Assembly: GCF_022834715.1 (NCBI RefSeq) | Contig: NZ_BQKC01000001.1 | Span: forward strand, 1 to 64,000 | Source of the DNA: Granulimonas faecalis | Lineage (GTDB): Bacteria; Actinomycetota; Coriobacteriia; Coriobacteriales; Atopobiaceae | DNA length: 64,000 bases | Reading direction: 5' to 3' | Shown: piece after piece, positions 24,923 to 33,716 of the stretch | Layout: every line of letters starts with the position of its first letter | How positions within the stretch are numbered: the stretch's first letter is position 1 | Program-made: the position numbers and the translations under genes | The notes under the pieces: generated by a model | Database searches by the model: none | Seen by the model: only the letters and a program-made list of their open reading frames with translations | What the model was told of the DNA's origin: nothing

Positions 24923-25948
24923 ATGGAGTCGTTCTTCACGTCGTTGAACCCCCAGTTCTCGGTGCTCGCCATGCCCCAGTGGATCGACATGGCCGCCGTG
25001 GTGGTGGGCGCGGCCTTCGGCGGGCTCACCGCCACCGAGCGCAAGCTCGACCTCTTCGGCGCCGCAGGCCTCGGCATGCTCTGCGGCCTCGGCGGCGGCC
25101 TCATCCGCGACATGATCATGCAGCGCGGCACCGTCTTCATGCTCGACTCCCCCTGGGCCATCCCCGTGGCCGCCGTGGCCGGTATGGTGGCCTTCTTCTT
25201 CTCTGGCCTCTTCCGCCGCATCGACCGCATCACCGCCGTCGTGGACATCCTCTCGGTGGGCATCTACACCGCCACGGGCACCGACAAGGCTGTGGTGGCC
25301 GGCCTCACCTTTGTGGCCTGCCTGCTCATGGGCGTGCTCACGGGCGTGGGCGGCGGCATGCTCCGCGACATCTTCCTGGGCGACGTCCCGCAGATCTTCC
25401 GCCCGGGCAACCTCTACGCCTGCTGCGCCCTGCTCTCGGGTGCCGCGTACTACGGCCTGGTCTACATGGGGCTCGTCAAGGGCGTGGCTGTGGTGGCCTG
25501 CGTGGCCGTGTGCTGCCTCCTGCGCTGGGCGAGCCTCCGCTACAACATCCAGACGCCCTCCCAGGTGGACCTCACGCCGCGGGTCATCGACTACACCCGG
25601 CGCCTCAAGGCGCGGCAGCCCGGCGACGTGAGCTACCACATCCCCTACCGCGCCAGCCGCTACGGCCACGGCGTGCGGGGGTCCCAGGAGCCCACACGGC
25701 CGCTCACCGTGGCCGAGCAGGCCCGCCACAAGCGGGTGGAGGAGCAGGAGCGCGCCCAGCTGAAAGACGAGCTCAAGGCAGAGATCAAGGAGGAGCTCGC
25801 CGCCGAGGAGCGCCTGGCCGACGCCGGTCAGGCCACCGGATCGGCCGAGGCCATCTTCGGCACGCCGGAGACCATGGACCGCCTGGAGCACCGTCGCGGC
25901 GAGGGGGACGGCCCCTCCGATGGCGGGACCGACGGGAAGGGCGCCTGA
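24923..25948 (+). CDS. TRIC/UPF0126-family membrane protein
   Basis: A 341 aa inner-membrane protein. The first 215 residues hold two UPF0126 (YicG/Gly_transporter) repeats, marked by GGGLIRDM and GGGMLRDIFLGD. Bacterial homologues form TRIC-like trimeric monovalent cation channels. A hydrophilic tail of about 125 residues, rich in Glu, Arg and Lys with a likely coiled coil (VEEQERAQLKDELKAEIKEE), extends beyond the usual family length of about 205. The ATG at 24923 has GGGGAG upstream; the frame stays open further upstream through the tRNA but has no start signal there. Function of the tail is unknown. Confidence 0.85.
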   Translation: MESFFTSLNPQFSVLAMPQWIDMAAVVVGAAFGGLTATERKLDLFGAAGLGMLCGLGGGLIRDMIMQRGTVFMLDSPWAIPVAAVAGMVAFFFSGLFRRIDRITAVVDILSVGIYTATGTDKAVVAGLTFVACLLMGVLTGVGGGMLRDIFLGDVPQIFRPGNLYACCALLSGAAYYGLVYMGLVKGVAVVACVAVCCLLRWASLRYNIQTPSQVDLTPRVIDYTRRLKARQPGDVSYHIPYRASRYGHGVRGSQEPTRPLTVAEQARHKRVEEQERAQLKDELKAEIKEELAAEERLADAGQATGSAEAIFGTPETMDRLEHRRGEGDGPSDGGTDGKGA

Positions 25949-26008
25949 GGACGGCCCGGTTTGGGGTACCCTCGTTTCAACCGCGCAGCTCTCGATGAAG
26001 GGGTCTCC

Positions 26009-27286
26009 ATGGCTGACACCGCGTTCGGCAACGGCCACTACCTGTCCCGCGCCTGGGCGATGCTCACCCAGGACAAGGGCTGGTGGAAGCCCGTCCTCGT
26101 CCTCGCCCTCTGCATGTTCGTGCCCATCGCGGGCCCCATCGCCATGATGGGCTACATCTTCGCCTGGGCCCGTCTCACGGCCTGGGGCGTGGACGCCGCC
26201 CCCAAGCAGACCCGGGTGGACGTGGGCGGCTGCTTCAAGGCAGGCTGGACGGCCTTCGTGGTCTACCTCGGCTGGGGCGCGCTGCTGGCCGCCGTCGTGT
26301 ATGTGCTCAAGGCCGCGTTCTCGCCCATGGGTTCCGGAGTCTCCTCCTTCATGAACCTCGTCCTCTTCGTGGGCCAGTGGGTCTGCGGCGTGTTCATCAT
26401 GGTGGCGGCCCTGCGCGCCGTCATCTACGGCAGGATCGGGCCGGGCTACGGCTTTTCCAAGGTGTGGACCATGGTGAGCCACGACTTCTCGGGCCTCGTC
26501 CGGGTCCTGGGCATCGATCTCCTCGGCACCGTCGTCGAGGTGGTCATCGGCATTGCCGTGGGACTCTGTCTCTTTGCCGCCGCGTTCCCCGCGATCGCCC
26601 AGGTCGCGGCCTTGGCCACCTGGGGTGACGGCGACGCCTACGCCCTGTACTGGCTCCTCCAGACCGTCGGCCCGCTCCTCTCGGCGTGGCTGCCCCTCGT
26701 CGTGCTGGCCACCTACGTGACCGTCGCCGTCGAGATCGTGTTCGCCATGCTCGCGGTCACCGCCGCCGCCATCTGGATGCGACAGTTCGATGTCCCGGCT
26801 TGGGGCGACCCCTCCGACCCGGTGCCTGTGGTCGGCGGCCCGGCGACGCCCGTTTCTCCTGTGAATCCGGTCCCGGGCGGTGCCCTGCCTCCCGATAGTG
26901 GGTACCAAGCCCCCAACGACCGACCCAAGGAGGCCCTACCCATGGACTACAAGGCAAACGAGAACGTCACCGCGCCCACCAACGAGGATGTCTGGGACGC
27001 CGCGGACGCCATCGCCGACAAGAGCGGCAGGCTCGACCCCGACGACCAGGCCGTCGACCACATGGAGTACGAGGACGACCCCACGGTGCGCCCCGCCACT
27101 TCCCCCGACAGCGGCGTGACCCCGCCCACCCCCGCCGACACCTACGGCGTGGCCGCCACGGCGTCGGCCAACTCCCCCGAGTACAACTACGCCGACTCCT
27201 CCGTGGCCGCCGCCGAGGAGGTCGCCCAGGACGGCGGCTCCGTGGTCACCCCGCTCATCAAGCACGACGACGAGGACGCCGAGTAG
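26009..27286 (+). CDS. multi-pass membrane protein (DUF4013-like), function unknown
   Basis: A 425 aa protein with about six hydrophobic segments between residues 25 and 270 and a hydrophilic, acidic, Pro-rich C-terminal region of about 150 residues. The N-terminal pattern (GWWKPVLVLALCMFVP, GPIAMMGYIFAWARL) resembles DUF4013-type proteins often seen in coriobacteria and archaea. The ATG at 26009 follows GAAGGGG. No obvious partner; it lies between the TRIC-like gene and the rpsF operon. The family assignment is tentative. Confidence 0.6.
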   Translation: MADTAFGNGHYLSRAWAMLTQDKGWWKPVLVLALCMFVPIAGPIAMMGYIFAWARLTAWGVDAAPKQTRVDVGGCFKAGWTAFVVYLGWGALLAAVVYVLKAAFSPMGSGVSSFMNLVLFVGQWVCGVFIMVAALRAVIYGRIGPGYGFSKVWTMVSHDFSGLVRVLGIDLLGTVVEVVIGIAVGLCLFAAAFPAIAQVAALATWGDGDAYALYWLLQTVGPLLSAWLPLVVLATYVTVAVEIVFAMLAVTAAAIWMRQFDVPAWGDPSDPVPVVGGPATPVSPVNPVPGGALPPDSGYQAPNDRPKEALPMDYKANENVTAPTNEDVWDAADAIADKSGRLDPDDQAVDHMEYEDDPTVRPATSPDSGVTPPTPADTYGVAATASANSPEYNYADSSVAAAEEVAQDGGSVVTPLIKHDDEDAE

Positions 27287-27311
27287 GCCGGTCCTCAGCG
27301 AGGACCTTCTC

Positions 27312-27348
27312 GAGAGGGGCTGCCTCCCACGCGGGGACGGCCCCTCTC
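27312..27348 (+). terminator. hairpin after DUF4013-like gene
   Basis: GAGAGGGGC (27312-27320) pairs with GCCCCTCTC (27340-27348) across a 19-base loop, 26 bases after the stop. No T-tract. Confidence 0.5.
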
Positions 27349-27367
27349 CCATGCCGGGACCTTGACC

Positions 27368-27420
27368 GCGGCGGTCGGGGCCCGGTCGAAAGCCGGTCGG
27401 GAACCGGTCGGAGGCGACCG
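27368..27420. repeat. CGGTCGG-rich dispersed repeat, copy 1
   Basis: Three imperfect tandem CCGGTCG motifs separated by GGAA/AAAG-type bases. A similar stretch occurs at 48000-48036 upstream of the nuclease-like gene. The shared pattern on the minus strand is GACCGG-N-T-N-CCGACCGG-N-TT-N-CGACCG. Confidence 0.5.
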
Positions 27421-27570
27421 CTACGCTGGCCCCAGGGACGCCGCGGCGAGACACTGGTGTGTGTTTGCCGAGGAAAGGCCCGGCGTGTGCTACTATCTTT
27501 CGCCGAACCTTTCCTGCCCCGGGCGCAGACCTTCACGACCCGGGGCCATCAGCCCAGAGGAGGTGAAACC

Positions 27571-27867
27571 ATGAAGGCCTATGAGATCCTGTTCATCGTC
27601 GACCCCACCATCAACGACGAGACGCGTGCCGGCGCCATGAAGCGCATCGACACCGCCATCACCGAGAACGGCGGCGTGATCGACAACGTCGACAACTGGG
27701 GCAAGCGCAAGCTCGCCTACGAGATCGACAAGCTGACCGAGGGCGACTACACCCTCATCAACTTCCAGGCAGACCCCGACCAGATCGCCGAGCTCGACCG
27801 TGTGTGCCGCATCACCGATGCCATCAAGCGTCACATGATCGTGCGTCGTCCCGACCACGAGGAGTAA
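27571..27867 (+). CDS. rpsF: 30S ribosomal protein S6
   Basis: A 98 aa S6 protein, the normal length, with the family start YEILFIVDP and the GKRKLAYEIDKLTEGDY core. S6 binds 16S rRNA with S18, which is encoded two genes later. The ATG at 27571 has GAGGAGGTG in front. First gene of the conserved rpsF-ssb-rpsR-(DUF2232)-rplI-dnaB group. A TACTAT at 27491-27496 is a possible -10 for this operon. Confidence 0.97.
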   Translation: MKAYEILFIVDPTINDETRAGAMKRIDTAITENGGVIDNVDNWGKRKLAYEIDKLTEGDYTLINFQADPDQIAELDRVCRITDAIKRHMIVRRPDHEE

Positions 27868-27918
27868 GCCTTGAAGGAGGCAGGCGGAGCCTGCCGGATG
27901 AGAGGGGCGTGAACGTCC

Positions 27919-28479
27919 ATGAGCATCAATCGAGTCATCATCACCGGCAACCTCACCCGTGATGCCGAGCTTCGTGCCGCGCAGAGCGGGACGAGCATCC
28001 TGCACATCGGCGTGGCCGTCAACGATCGGTGGCGCAACCCCCAGACCGACCAGTGGGAGGACCGCCCCAACTACATCGATTGCGTCATGTTCGGCAACCG
28101 CGCCCAGTCCATCTCCCGTTTCCTCACCAAGGGGACCAAGGTCGCCGTCGAGGGCCGACTCCGCTGGAGCCAGTGGGTCGACCGCGACACGCAGAAGAAC
28201 CGCTCCAAGATAGAGGTCGTCGTGGACGACATCGAGTTCATGGGGCAGCGCGGCGACGGCCAGGGCAACCCCGGTGGCTACGGGCAGGGGGGTTACCCCC
28301 AGGGAGGCCAGGGGTCCTATCAGGCCCAGGCTCAGCAGGCCCCGCAGGTCCGCGAGCCCTACGCCCCCCAGCAGGCGGCGCAGCCCAACTGGGCGGCCGC
28401 CACGCCGGAGACCCCGGCCCCGGCAACGCAGGCCCAGCCCCCTATGGGCGAGACCTACGAGGCCGACATCCCGTTCTAA
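27919..28479 (+). CDS. ssb: single-stranded DNA-binding protein
   Basis: A 186 aa SSB. The OB fold occupies about 1-112 (start INRVIITGNLTRDAELR), followed by a Gly/Gln/Pro-rich flexible linker, and ends in the acidic tip YEADIPF, which binds partner repair and replication proteins. The position between rpsF and rpsR is the classic arrangement. Confidence 0.97.
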   Translation: MSINRVIITGNLTRDAELRAAQSGTSILHIGVAVNDRWRNPQTDQWEDRPNYIDCVMFGNRAQSISRFLTKGTKVAVEGRLRWSQWVDRDTQKNRSKIEVVVDDIEFMGQRGDGQGNPGGYGQGGYPQGGQGSYQAQAQQAPQVREPYAPQQAAQPNWAAATPETPAPATQAQPPMGETYEADIPF

Positions 28480-28524
28480 CTTCCCGGCGGCCCCGCGGCC
28501 GCCGCAATGAAAGGTACCTAAGAC

Positions 28525-28788
28525 ATGGCCACTGAGTATCAGCGTCAGCCGCGTCGCAAGTATTGCCAGTTCTGCAAGGAGGATGTCGAGTTCATCGACT
28601 ACAAGGACACCCAGCTCCTTCGCAAGTACATGACCGACCGCGGCAAGATCAAGCCCCGTCGCGTCACCGGCGCCTGCACGCAGCACCAGCACGACATCGC
28701 CAACGCCATCAAGCGCGCCCGCATCATGGCGCTCCTGCCCTACACGGTTCCCGTGGTCTCCAACCGCGGCGGCCGTCGTCGCGACTAG
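28525..28788 (+). CDS. rpsR: 30S ribosomal protein S18
   Basis: An 87 aa S18 with the signature region [20 protein letters not shown] and TGACTQHQ. The N-terminal CQFC pair and later Cys/His indicate the zinc-binding (C+) version. The ATG at 28525 is preceded by AAAGGTA. It follows ssb at 45 bases in the conserved order. Confidence 0.97.
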   Translation: MATEYQRQPRRKYCQFCKEDVEFIDYKDTQLLRKYMTDRGKIKPRRVTGACTQHQHDIANAIKRARIMALLPYTVPVVSNRGGRRRD

Positions 28789-28806
28789 CACCCGGAGACC
28801 TCGGCA

Positions 28807-29826
28807 GTGGGTCCCGGCGGCAGGGACGGGCGCGACGAGGCGCCCGAGAAGGAGACATCGATCGTCAGGTACGGGGGCAACCGTCAGGGTGACTCCCGCA
28901 GCCTGGTGACCGCGCTGCTCTGGGCCGGGCTCGGCTCGGTGGCGGTCACGGGCCTCTCCGTCATCGGGGTGGCCATGGTCGCGTACGGCGTCTCCTTCGC
29001 CCAGGTCAACGGCCTCTCGCGGCCGCGCAAGGCCCTCGTGGCCCTCGCGTGCGCCGTCGGGTTGGTCCTCGGCCTCCTGTGGGTCCAGGGTGCGGCCGCC
29101 GTCCTGGTGAAGGGTGTCGTCGACTGCGCGCTCGCGTGGGTCGTCGGCTCCCTGGCCGCCGGCCGCCGGGCCACCGTTACCACGGACTACGCGGTGGCAG
29201 CCGTGGCCTGTGCGGCCTATATCGCCATCGACTTCGGGTTCGCGGCCCTCGCGGGCCTCGACGGCGCGGCGGTCCTCACCCAGGCGATCTCGTCCGCGGT
29301 GGACGAGGCCGCCTCGACCTACGGCCTCGACGTCGCCGCCCAGCTCAGGTCATTCTCGTGGCTCCTCGGCCTCCTCTGGCCGTTCGGCTACTTCGTCCTG
29401 GCGGGCATGAACGTCCTGGCCGGCCACTACGGCGGTTTCCTGGCCCGCGGTCCGTCTGCGGGCAAGGTGTCGTGGCGGCCCGTGGCCTTCGACTCGCCCC
29501 TGTGGTCGGTCGTGGTCCTCATCGCGGGCGTCGCCCTGTTCGCCTTCGGCGGCGTCTTCGGGGCCGGCGCGCAGGTGGCCCGGGCCATCGGCCTCACCTG
29601 CGTGCTCGCCGTGAGGTTCGTCTTCCTCATGGACGGCTACGCGGTGCTCACCTGGTGGTTCAACCGCCACGGCGTGGGCTGCCTCCTCCGCACCCTGGTG
29701 CTGGTGGTGGCGATCGACCTCGAGGTCACGTTCTTCGTCGTGAGCCTCCTGGGCCTCGTGGACTTCTGGGCCGACTTCCGCCACATGCGGGCAGGGGACG
29801 GCCGTTCCGGGGCACAGGGGGAGTAG
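28807..29826 (+). CDS. DUF2232 (YybS-like) membrane protein
   Basis: A 339 aa integral membrane protein with about eight hydrophobic segments. Membrane proteins of the DUF2232/YybS family occupy this same place between rpsR and rplI in many Firmicutes and Actinomycetota, and the overall pattern fits, including WRPVAFDSPLW before the last three segments. Its role is unknown. GTG at 28807, with CGGAGA 8 bases upstream, gives a hydrophilic 30-residue leader; the start is not certain. Confidence 0.7.
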   Translation: MGPGGRDGRDEAPEKETSIVRYGGNRQGDSRSLVTALLWAGLGSVAVTGLSVIGVAMVAYGVSFAQVNGLSRPRKALVALACAVGLVLGLLWVQGAAAVLVKGVVDCALAWVVGSLAAGRRATVTTDYAVAAVACAAYIAIDFGFAALAGLDGAAVLTQAISSAVDEAASTYGLDVAAQLRSFSWLLGLLWPFGYFVLAGMNVLAGHYGGFLARGPSAGKVSWRPVAFDSPLWSVVVLIAGVALFAFGGVFGAGAQVARAIGLTCVLAVRFVFLMDGYAVLTWWFNRHGVGCLLRTLVLVVAIDLEVTFFVVSLLGLVDFWADFRHMRAGDGRSGAQGE

Positions 29827-29874
29827 GAAAAGGAAGTGCCGGCCCTGGCGCCGGCGTCAGAAAAGGAGAGTCCC

Positions 29875-30411
29875 ATGAAAGTCATCCTTCTGGGTGAGCT
29901 TCGGGGCAAGGGCGGAGAGGGCGACATCATCGACGTCGCCCAGGGATATGCCGAGAACTACCTGTTCCCCAACGGCATCGCCCAGCCCGCCACCCCGGGC
30001 AACATCAAGCAGCTCGAGCAGCGTCGCAACAACATCGCCATCCGTGAGGCCAAGCGCATCGCCGATGCCGAGGCCCTTCGCGATCAGCTCGACGGCAAGG
30101 TCGTCGTCATCGATGTGAAGATCGGCGACGAGGGCCAGCTCTTCGGCTCGGTCACCAATGCCATGGTGGGCGACGCCCTCAAGGAGCAGTACGGCATCGA
30201 GATCGACCGCAAGCGCATCGAGATCAACAAACCCATCAAGACCGCCGGCCTTCACGAGGTCGTCGTGGGCATCTACCGCACCATCTTCGCCACCATCGGC
30301 GTCCAGGTGGGTGCCCCCGAGGACCTGCCCGAGGGCGACGAGGACGTTCCCGCCGACGAGGAGATTGTCGCCGAGGACGCCTCCGAGGCCACGGAGTCCG
30401 AGGAGGCCTAA
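29875..30411 (+). CDS. rplI: 50S ribosomal protein L9
   Basis: A 178 aa L9. The N-terminal rRNA-binding domain (MKVILLGELRGKG, VAQGYAENYLFPNG), long central helix and C-terminal domain are all present. An extra acidic tail of about 30 residues (rich in Glu and Asp) lengthens it beyond the usual 148-150. The ATG at 29875 has AAAAGGAGAG upstream. A strong terminator lies about 90 bases downstream, separating it from dnaB. Confidence 0.96.
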   Translation: MKVILLGELRGKGGEGDIIDVAQGYAENYLFPNGIAQPATPGNIKQLEQRRNNIAIREAKRIADAEALRDQLDGKVVVIDVKIGDEGQLFGSVTNAMVGDALKEQYGIEIDRKRIEINKPIKTAGLHEVVVGIYRTIFATIGVQVGAPEDLPEGDEDVPADEEIVAEDASEATESEEA

Positions 30412-30856
30412 GGGGTTCCCGGGTACGGCGAGTAGCCCGCTTTCAACAACGGCTTTTCGTCCACCCGTGGCATTCCACCGGCTTTTACCTGCGCGATCAT
30501 AAGAGGGGGCTGTCCGTCAAGGTCGACGGACGGCCCCCTCTTTCCTGTGGTTTACCAAAACAGTGCTATCTACCTGCAACTTTGTGCTGAGCAATGAAAG
30601 AACCGCTGGTAGGGCCCATGGTTCTGTGTGAATACGAACAGAGGTTCTACCAATGTTGACAACTGTCATGGGGGCGCCCGCAAAGTTTGTTGAAAACGTT
30701 TAAAACCGGCGAAGGTCCAGCACGGGGGCCTCTCCTTGGAAACATCGGGGTGATGATAAGGCGGAACGCCCGATTTCCCATAATCAGTCTAACCTCTTAC
30801 CGGTCCCGATGGGCTAGGATACCGGTGCCGCACCCGTTGTGAGCCGAGAGGAGCCC
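30412..30856. other. intergenic region rplI-dnaB
   Basis: 445 bases without a gene. It holds the rplI terminator (30503-30543), a TTGACA at 30655-30660 without a matching -10, an AT-rich stretch around 30680-30705 containing AAAACGTTTAAAAC, and a repeated TACCGGT near 30798 and 30821. The dnaB promoter is probably here but cannot be fixed. Confidence 0.5.
30503..30543 (+). terminator. terminator after rplI
   Basis: A 16 bp stem (30503-30518 with 30525-30540, one wobble), a 6-base loop and TTT following. Ends the rpsF-rplI operon. Confidence 0.85.
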
Positions 30857-32236
30857 ATGGCCATCGCCACCGTGCCGGCGCCCACGTTCGGCGCCGCGCC
30901 CCCCGCCATGCCCCAGGACGTCGAGGCCGAGAAGTCCGTGCTCTCGGCCATGATGCTGTCCCAGGACGTCCTGCAGGAGTGCCTCGTCGAGCTCGAGGAC
31001 AACGACTTCTACCTGCCGCGCAACCAGGTGGTCTACCAGACCCTGCGCGACATGTTCGACAACTCGCTGCCCATCGACCCCCTGAGCGTGGCCGACCGTC
31101 TCCAGAGCGCCAAGAAGCTCGAGAGCGTAGGCGGGCCCGCCTACCTGGCGGAGCTTGCGGCCAACACCTTCTCGCTCTCCTCCTGGCGCCACCACGCCGA
31201 GATACTCCGGCGCGACGCCACCCTGCGCCAGATCATCACGGCCTCGGCCCAGATCACGAGCCTGGCCTTCGACGCCCCGGAGGACACCAAGGAGGTCGTG
31301 GACTCCGCCGAGCGCATGATCCTCTCCGTGACCGACCGCGACGTGCGCTCCAACTACATCTCCATGCAGGACGCCATGCAGGCCCTCTACGCCGAGCTCC
31401 AGGCCCAGGCCGAGAGCGGTGAGGAGATCGCCGGCGTGCGCACGGGCTTTCAGCGCCTGGACGACATGCTCCTTGGCATGCGCGAGGGCCAGATGGTGGT
31501 CGTGGGCGCCCGTCCCGGTGTGGGCAAGACGTCGTTCGCCCTCAACCTGGCCGTGCAGGCGGCCGAGGCCGGCGCCACCGTGGCGTTCTTCTCCCTGGAG
31601 ATGAGCTCGACAGAGATCGCGCAGCGCCTGCTGTCCGCGTACTCGCAGGTGCCGCTCCAGAAGATCCGCTCCGCCAGGATCGCCGGCGAGGATTGGACCA
31701 ACCTCATGGACGCCTCCGCGCGCCTCTCCCAGCTGGACATCCTCATCGACGACACCCCCGGCACCACGGTCACCGAGGTGAGGGCCAAGGCCCGCCGCAT
31801 GCTCCGCAACAAGGAGAAAGCTGTAATCATCCTCGACTACCTGCAGCTCGTGAGCCCGCCGCCCTCCAAGCGCTCGGACTCCCGCGCCACGGAGGTCTCC
31901 GAGATGAGCCGTGGCATCAAGATCATGGCCAAGGACCTCCGCGTGCCTGTGGTAGCCCTGTCGCAGCTCAACCGTACGTCCGAGAACCGCACCGGCAAGC
32001 GCCCGCAGCTCTCCGACCTGCGCGAGTCCGGCTCCATCGAGCAGGACGCCGACATCGTCATCCTGCTCGACCGCTCCTCCACCCCCGAGGAGGCCGAGCG
32101 GGCCGACCGTCCCGACGAGGGCATCACCGAGTTCATCGTGGCCAAGAACCGCTCGGGTCCCGTGGGCACCATCGAGATGGTCTTCCTCAAGGAGTCCACG
32201 CGCTTCATGCAGCTGGACCGCAACCACGACGCCTAG
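30857..32236 (+). CDS. dnaB: replicative DNA helicase DnaB
   Basis: Hexameric 5'-3' helicase at the replication fork. The product is 459 aa, intein-free. The N-terminal domain starts with PQDVEAEKSVLSAMM, Walker A GARPGVGKT is at 217-225, Walker B is VIILDYLQL, and the motif 4 region is LRESGSIEQDADIVILLDR. The ATG at 30857 follows GAGAGGA. It completes the conserved rplI-dnaB neighbourhood, but a terminator separates the two. Confidence 0.97.
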   Translation: MAIATVPAPTFGAAPPAMPQDVEAEKSVLSAMMLSQDVLQECLVELEDNDFYLPRNQVVYQTLRDMFDNSLPIDPLSVADRLQSAKKLESVGGPAYLAELAANTFSLSSWRHHAEILRRDATLRQIITASAQITSLAFDAPEDTKEVVDSAERMILSVTDRDVRSNYISMQDAMQALYAELQAQAESGEEIAGVRTGFQRLDDMLLGMREGQMVVVGARPGVGKTSFALNLAVQAAEAGATVAFFSLEMSSTEIAQRLLSAYSQVPLQKIRSARIAGEDWTNLMDASARLSQLDILIDDTPGTTVTEVRAKARRMLRNKEKAVIILDYLQLVSPPPSKRSDSRATEVSEMSRGIKIMAKDLRVPVVALSQLNRTSENRTGKRPQLSDLRESGSIEQDADIVILLDRSSTPEEAERADRPDEGITEFIVAKNRSGPVGTIEMVFLKESTRFMQLDRNHDA

Positions 32237-32256
32237 CACCGCCGCTCCGTCCCTCC

Positions 32257-32298
32257 ACCCGGACACTTTTGTCCCAATGGTCGGGCACTTCTGTCCCA
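32257..32298. repeat. dispersed 42-base repeat, copy 1
   Basis: Two direct half-units of the form CGG-R-CACTT-Y-TGTCCCA in tandem. The whole 42-base block is repeated at 38808-38849 with one difference. It lies right after dnaB. Confidence 0.9.
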
Positions 32299-32356
32299 CC
32301 GCAATGTTATCATTATAGAAATATGTTTAGTGATGCATTCGACGGGGAGGGGCGCC

Positions 32357-33715
32357 GTGGGCGCTGACGGCCGTGCTTTGAGATGGGTGGTGTTGGCGGC
32401 CTTGGCGCTGCTGTGCCCATCCGCCCCTCTCGCGGCCGCTTGGTCCGGGGTGCTTTGGTTCGTCCTGTCCAGGTCGGAAGGGGGCTTCGGGGACGGTGTC
32501 GCCGACGGCCTTATCTGGGCGGTGGCCCTGGCCTTGTTGATGGTTTCCGCCCGATGGGTTCCGCCGGAAGATTGGGTGATCGTCGACGCTGTTCTATGGC
32601 CTCCGGTGCCGTGCGCCCTCGTGCAGTGTCTGCTTGCCGTGCTCTTTTACCTCCGTGGTCTCGACGTCCAAAGCTTCGTCCTTCCCAGCATCGCCGGCAT
32701 CGTCTCCGGATTGGTTCTCGCGGCCGACATCCCGTCGGCCGTCGTGTACCTCTCGAGCATCGGTTCGATCGCGGTTTTCTCCTATGCCCTCGCAGAGGGG
32801 CGCACCGGGGCGCCCGCTGTCACGAGGGCCGAGGAGAGGGGGATCGTATCAAGTGTTCCAAAGGGGCGTTTGAGTCCGCGTGAGGAGCAGGTTGCCGACC
32901 TTGTGGCTGTCGGGGAGACTCCGGCGGCAGTGGCGGGGGCCCTCGGTATTCGCGAAGGGACCGTTCGTGTGGTCCTCAGCCATGTATACGAAAAGCTCGA
33001 GCTGGATGGAATCGGGTCGCTGAGGAGACTGTACGGTCCGGCCGTTGGGGGTGGAGAAGGGTCTTCTGCCGGCACCTACCGCAGGGGACGAAGCCTGTGC
33101 CTTGGCATAGCCGGCGGCTGCTGCCTTGCGGCTGGCGCTACCGCTGATATGGGCTTCTCTCTTGAGATGCCGCTGCTTGCCGCATCGGTCGTTCTTTTGG
33201 TCGGGTTTGTCCCGCGGCGCGGTATCATCCTGCCGGCTGTCCTCGAGGACCCCTATGGCCTGGCGGTTTTGCTCGTGGGGTCGTTGGTGGGCTGGGTTAC
33301 AACCACATCCTTTGCCTGGGCCTGTGCGGTTGCGGGTCTTGCCGCCCAGCTGCCGCTTGACCTGACCCCGGCGCTGGCGGCCCGCCTTCTCGCGTTTGCG
33401 CTTCCTGTGGCAGTGGCCTTTCTGCCGGCGGTTGTGGGGTGCTTCTCGCCGGCGCCAATGGAGGTGGGTCAGGAGGAGCGCCTGGATCACTATCTGAGGT
33501 ATCGAGGGTGCAGCGCGTTGGAGGCGGCGGTCCTCCTGGCCATCGTCGCCGGAAAGACGGGGCCGCAGATCGCCGAGTCCATCCACTATTCCCTCGGCAC
33601 GGTGAACAGGCTGCAGCGGCGTGGGTACGCGCGGATGGGCGTGCACTCGGTTACCGAGCTCCGAAAACTCGTTGCGGACGCCCTGGCGTCGGACGCACAC
33701 CTACCCCTTTCGTAG
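32357..33715 (+). CDS. membrane regulator with two LuxR-type helix-turn-helix domains
   Basis: A 452 aa protein with an unusual double architecture. Residues 8-155 hold about five membrane segments. A LuxR-type HTH follows at about 172-226 (LSPREEQVADLV ... REGTVRVVLSHVYEKL). A second membrane block lies at about 240-365, and a second, more divergent LuxR-like HTH at about 385-445 (LEAAVLLAIVAGKTGPQIAE ... SLGTVNRLQRRG). Membrane-bound LuxR regulators with one such unit are common in Eggerthellaceae and relatives; this looks like a fusion or duplication. The GTG at 32357 is chosen for GGGGAGGGG upstream; GTG 32330 is possible. Its stop is one base from a convergent gene. Confidence 0.75.
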   Translation: MGADGRALRWVVLAALALLCPSAPLAAAWSGVLWFVLSRSEGGFGDGVADGLIWAVALALLMVSARWVPPEDWVIVDAVLWPPVPCALVQCLLAVLFYLRGLDVQSFVLPSIAGIVSGLVLAADIPSAVVYLSSIGSIAVFSYALAEGRTGAPAVTRAEERGIVSSVPKGRLSPREEQVADLVAVGETPAAVAGALGIREGTVRVVLSHVYEKLELDGIGSLRRLYGPAVGGGEGSSAGTYRRGRSLCLGIAGGCCLAAGATADMGFSLEMPLLAASVVLLVGFVPRRGIILPAVLEDPYGLAVLLVGSLVGWVTTTSFAWACAVAGLAAQLPLDLTPALAARLLAFALPVAVAFLPAVVGCFSPAPMEVGQEERLDHYLRYRGCSALEAAVLLAIVAGKTGPQIAESIHYSLGTVNRLQRRGYARMGVHSVTELRKLVADALASDAHLPLS

Positions 33716-33716
33716 C

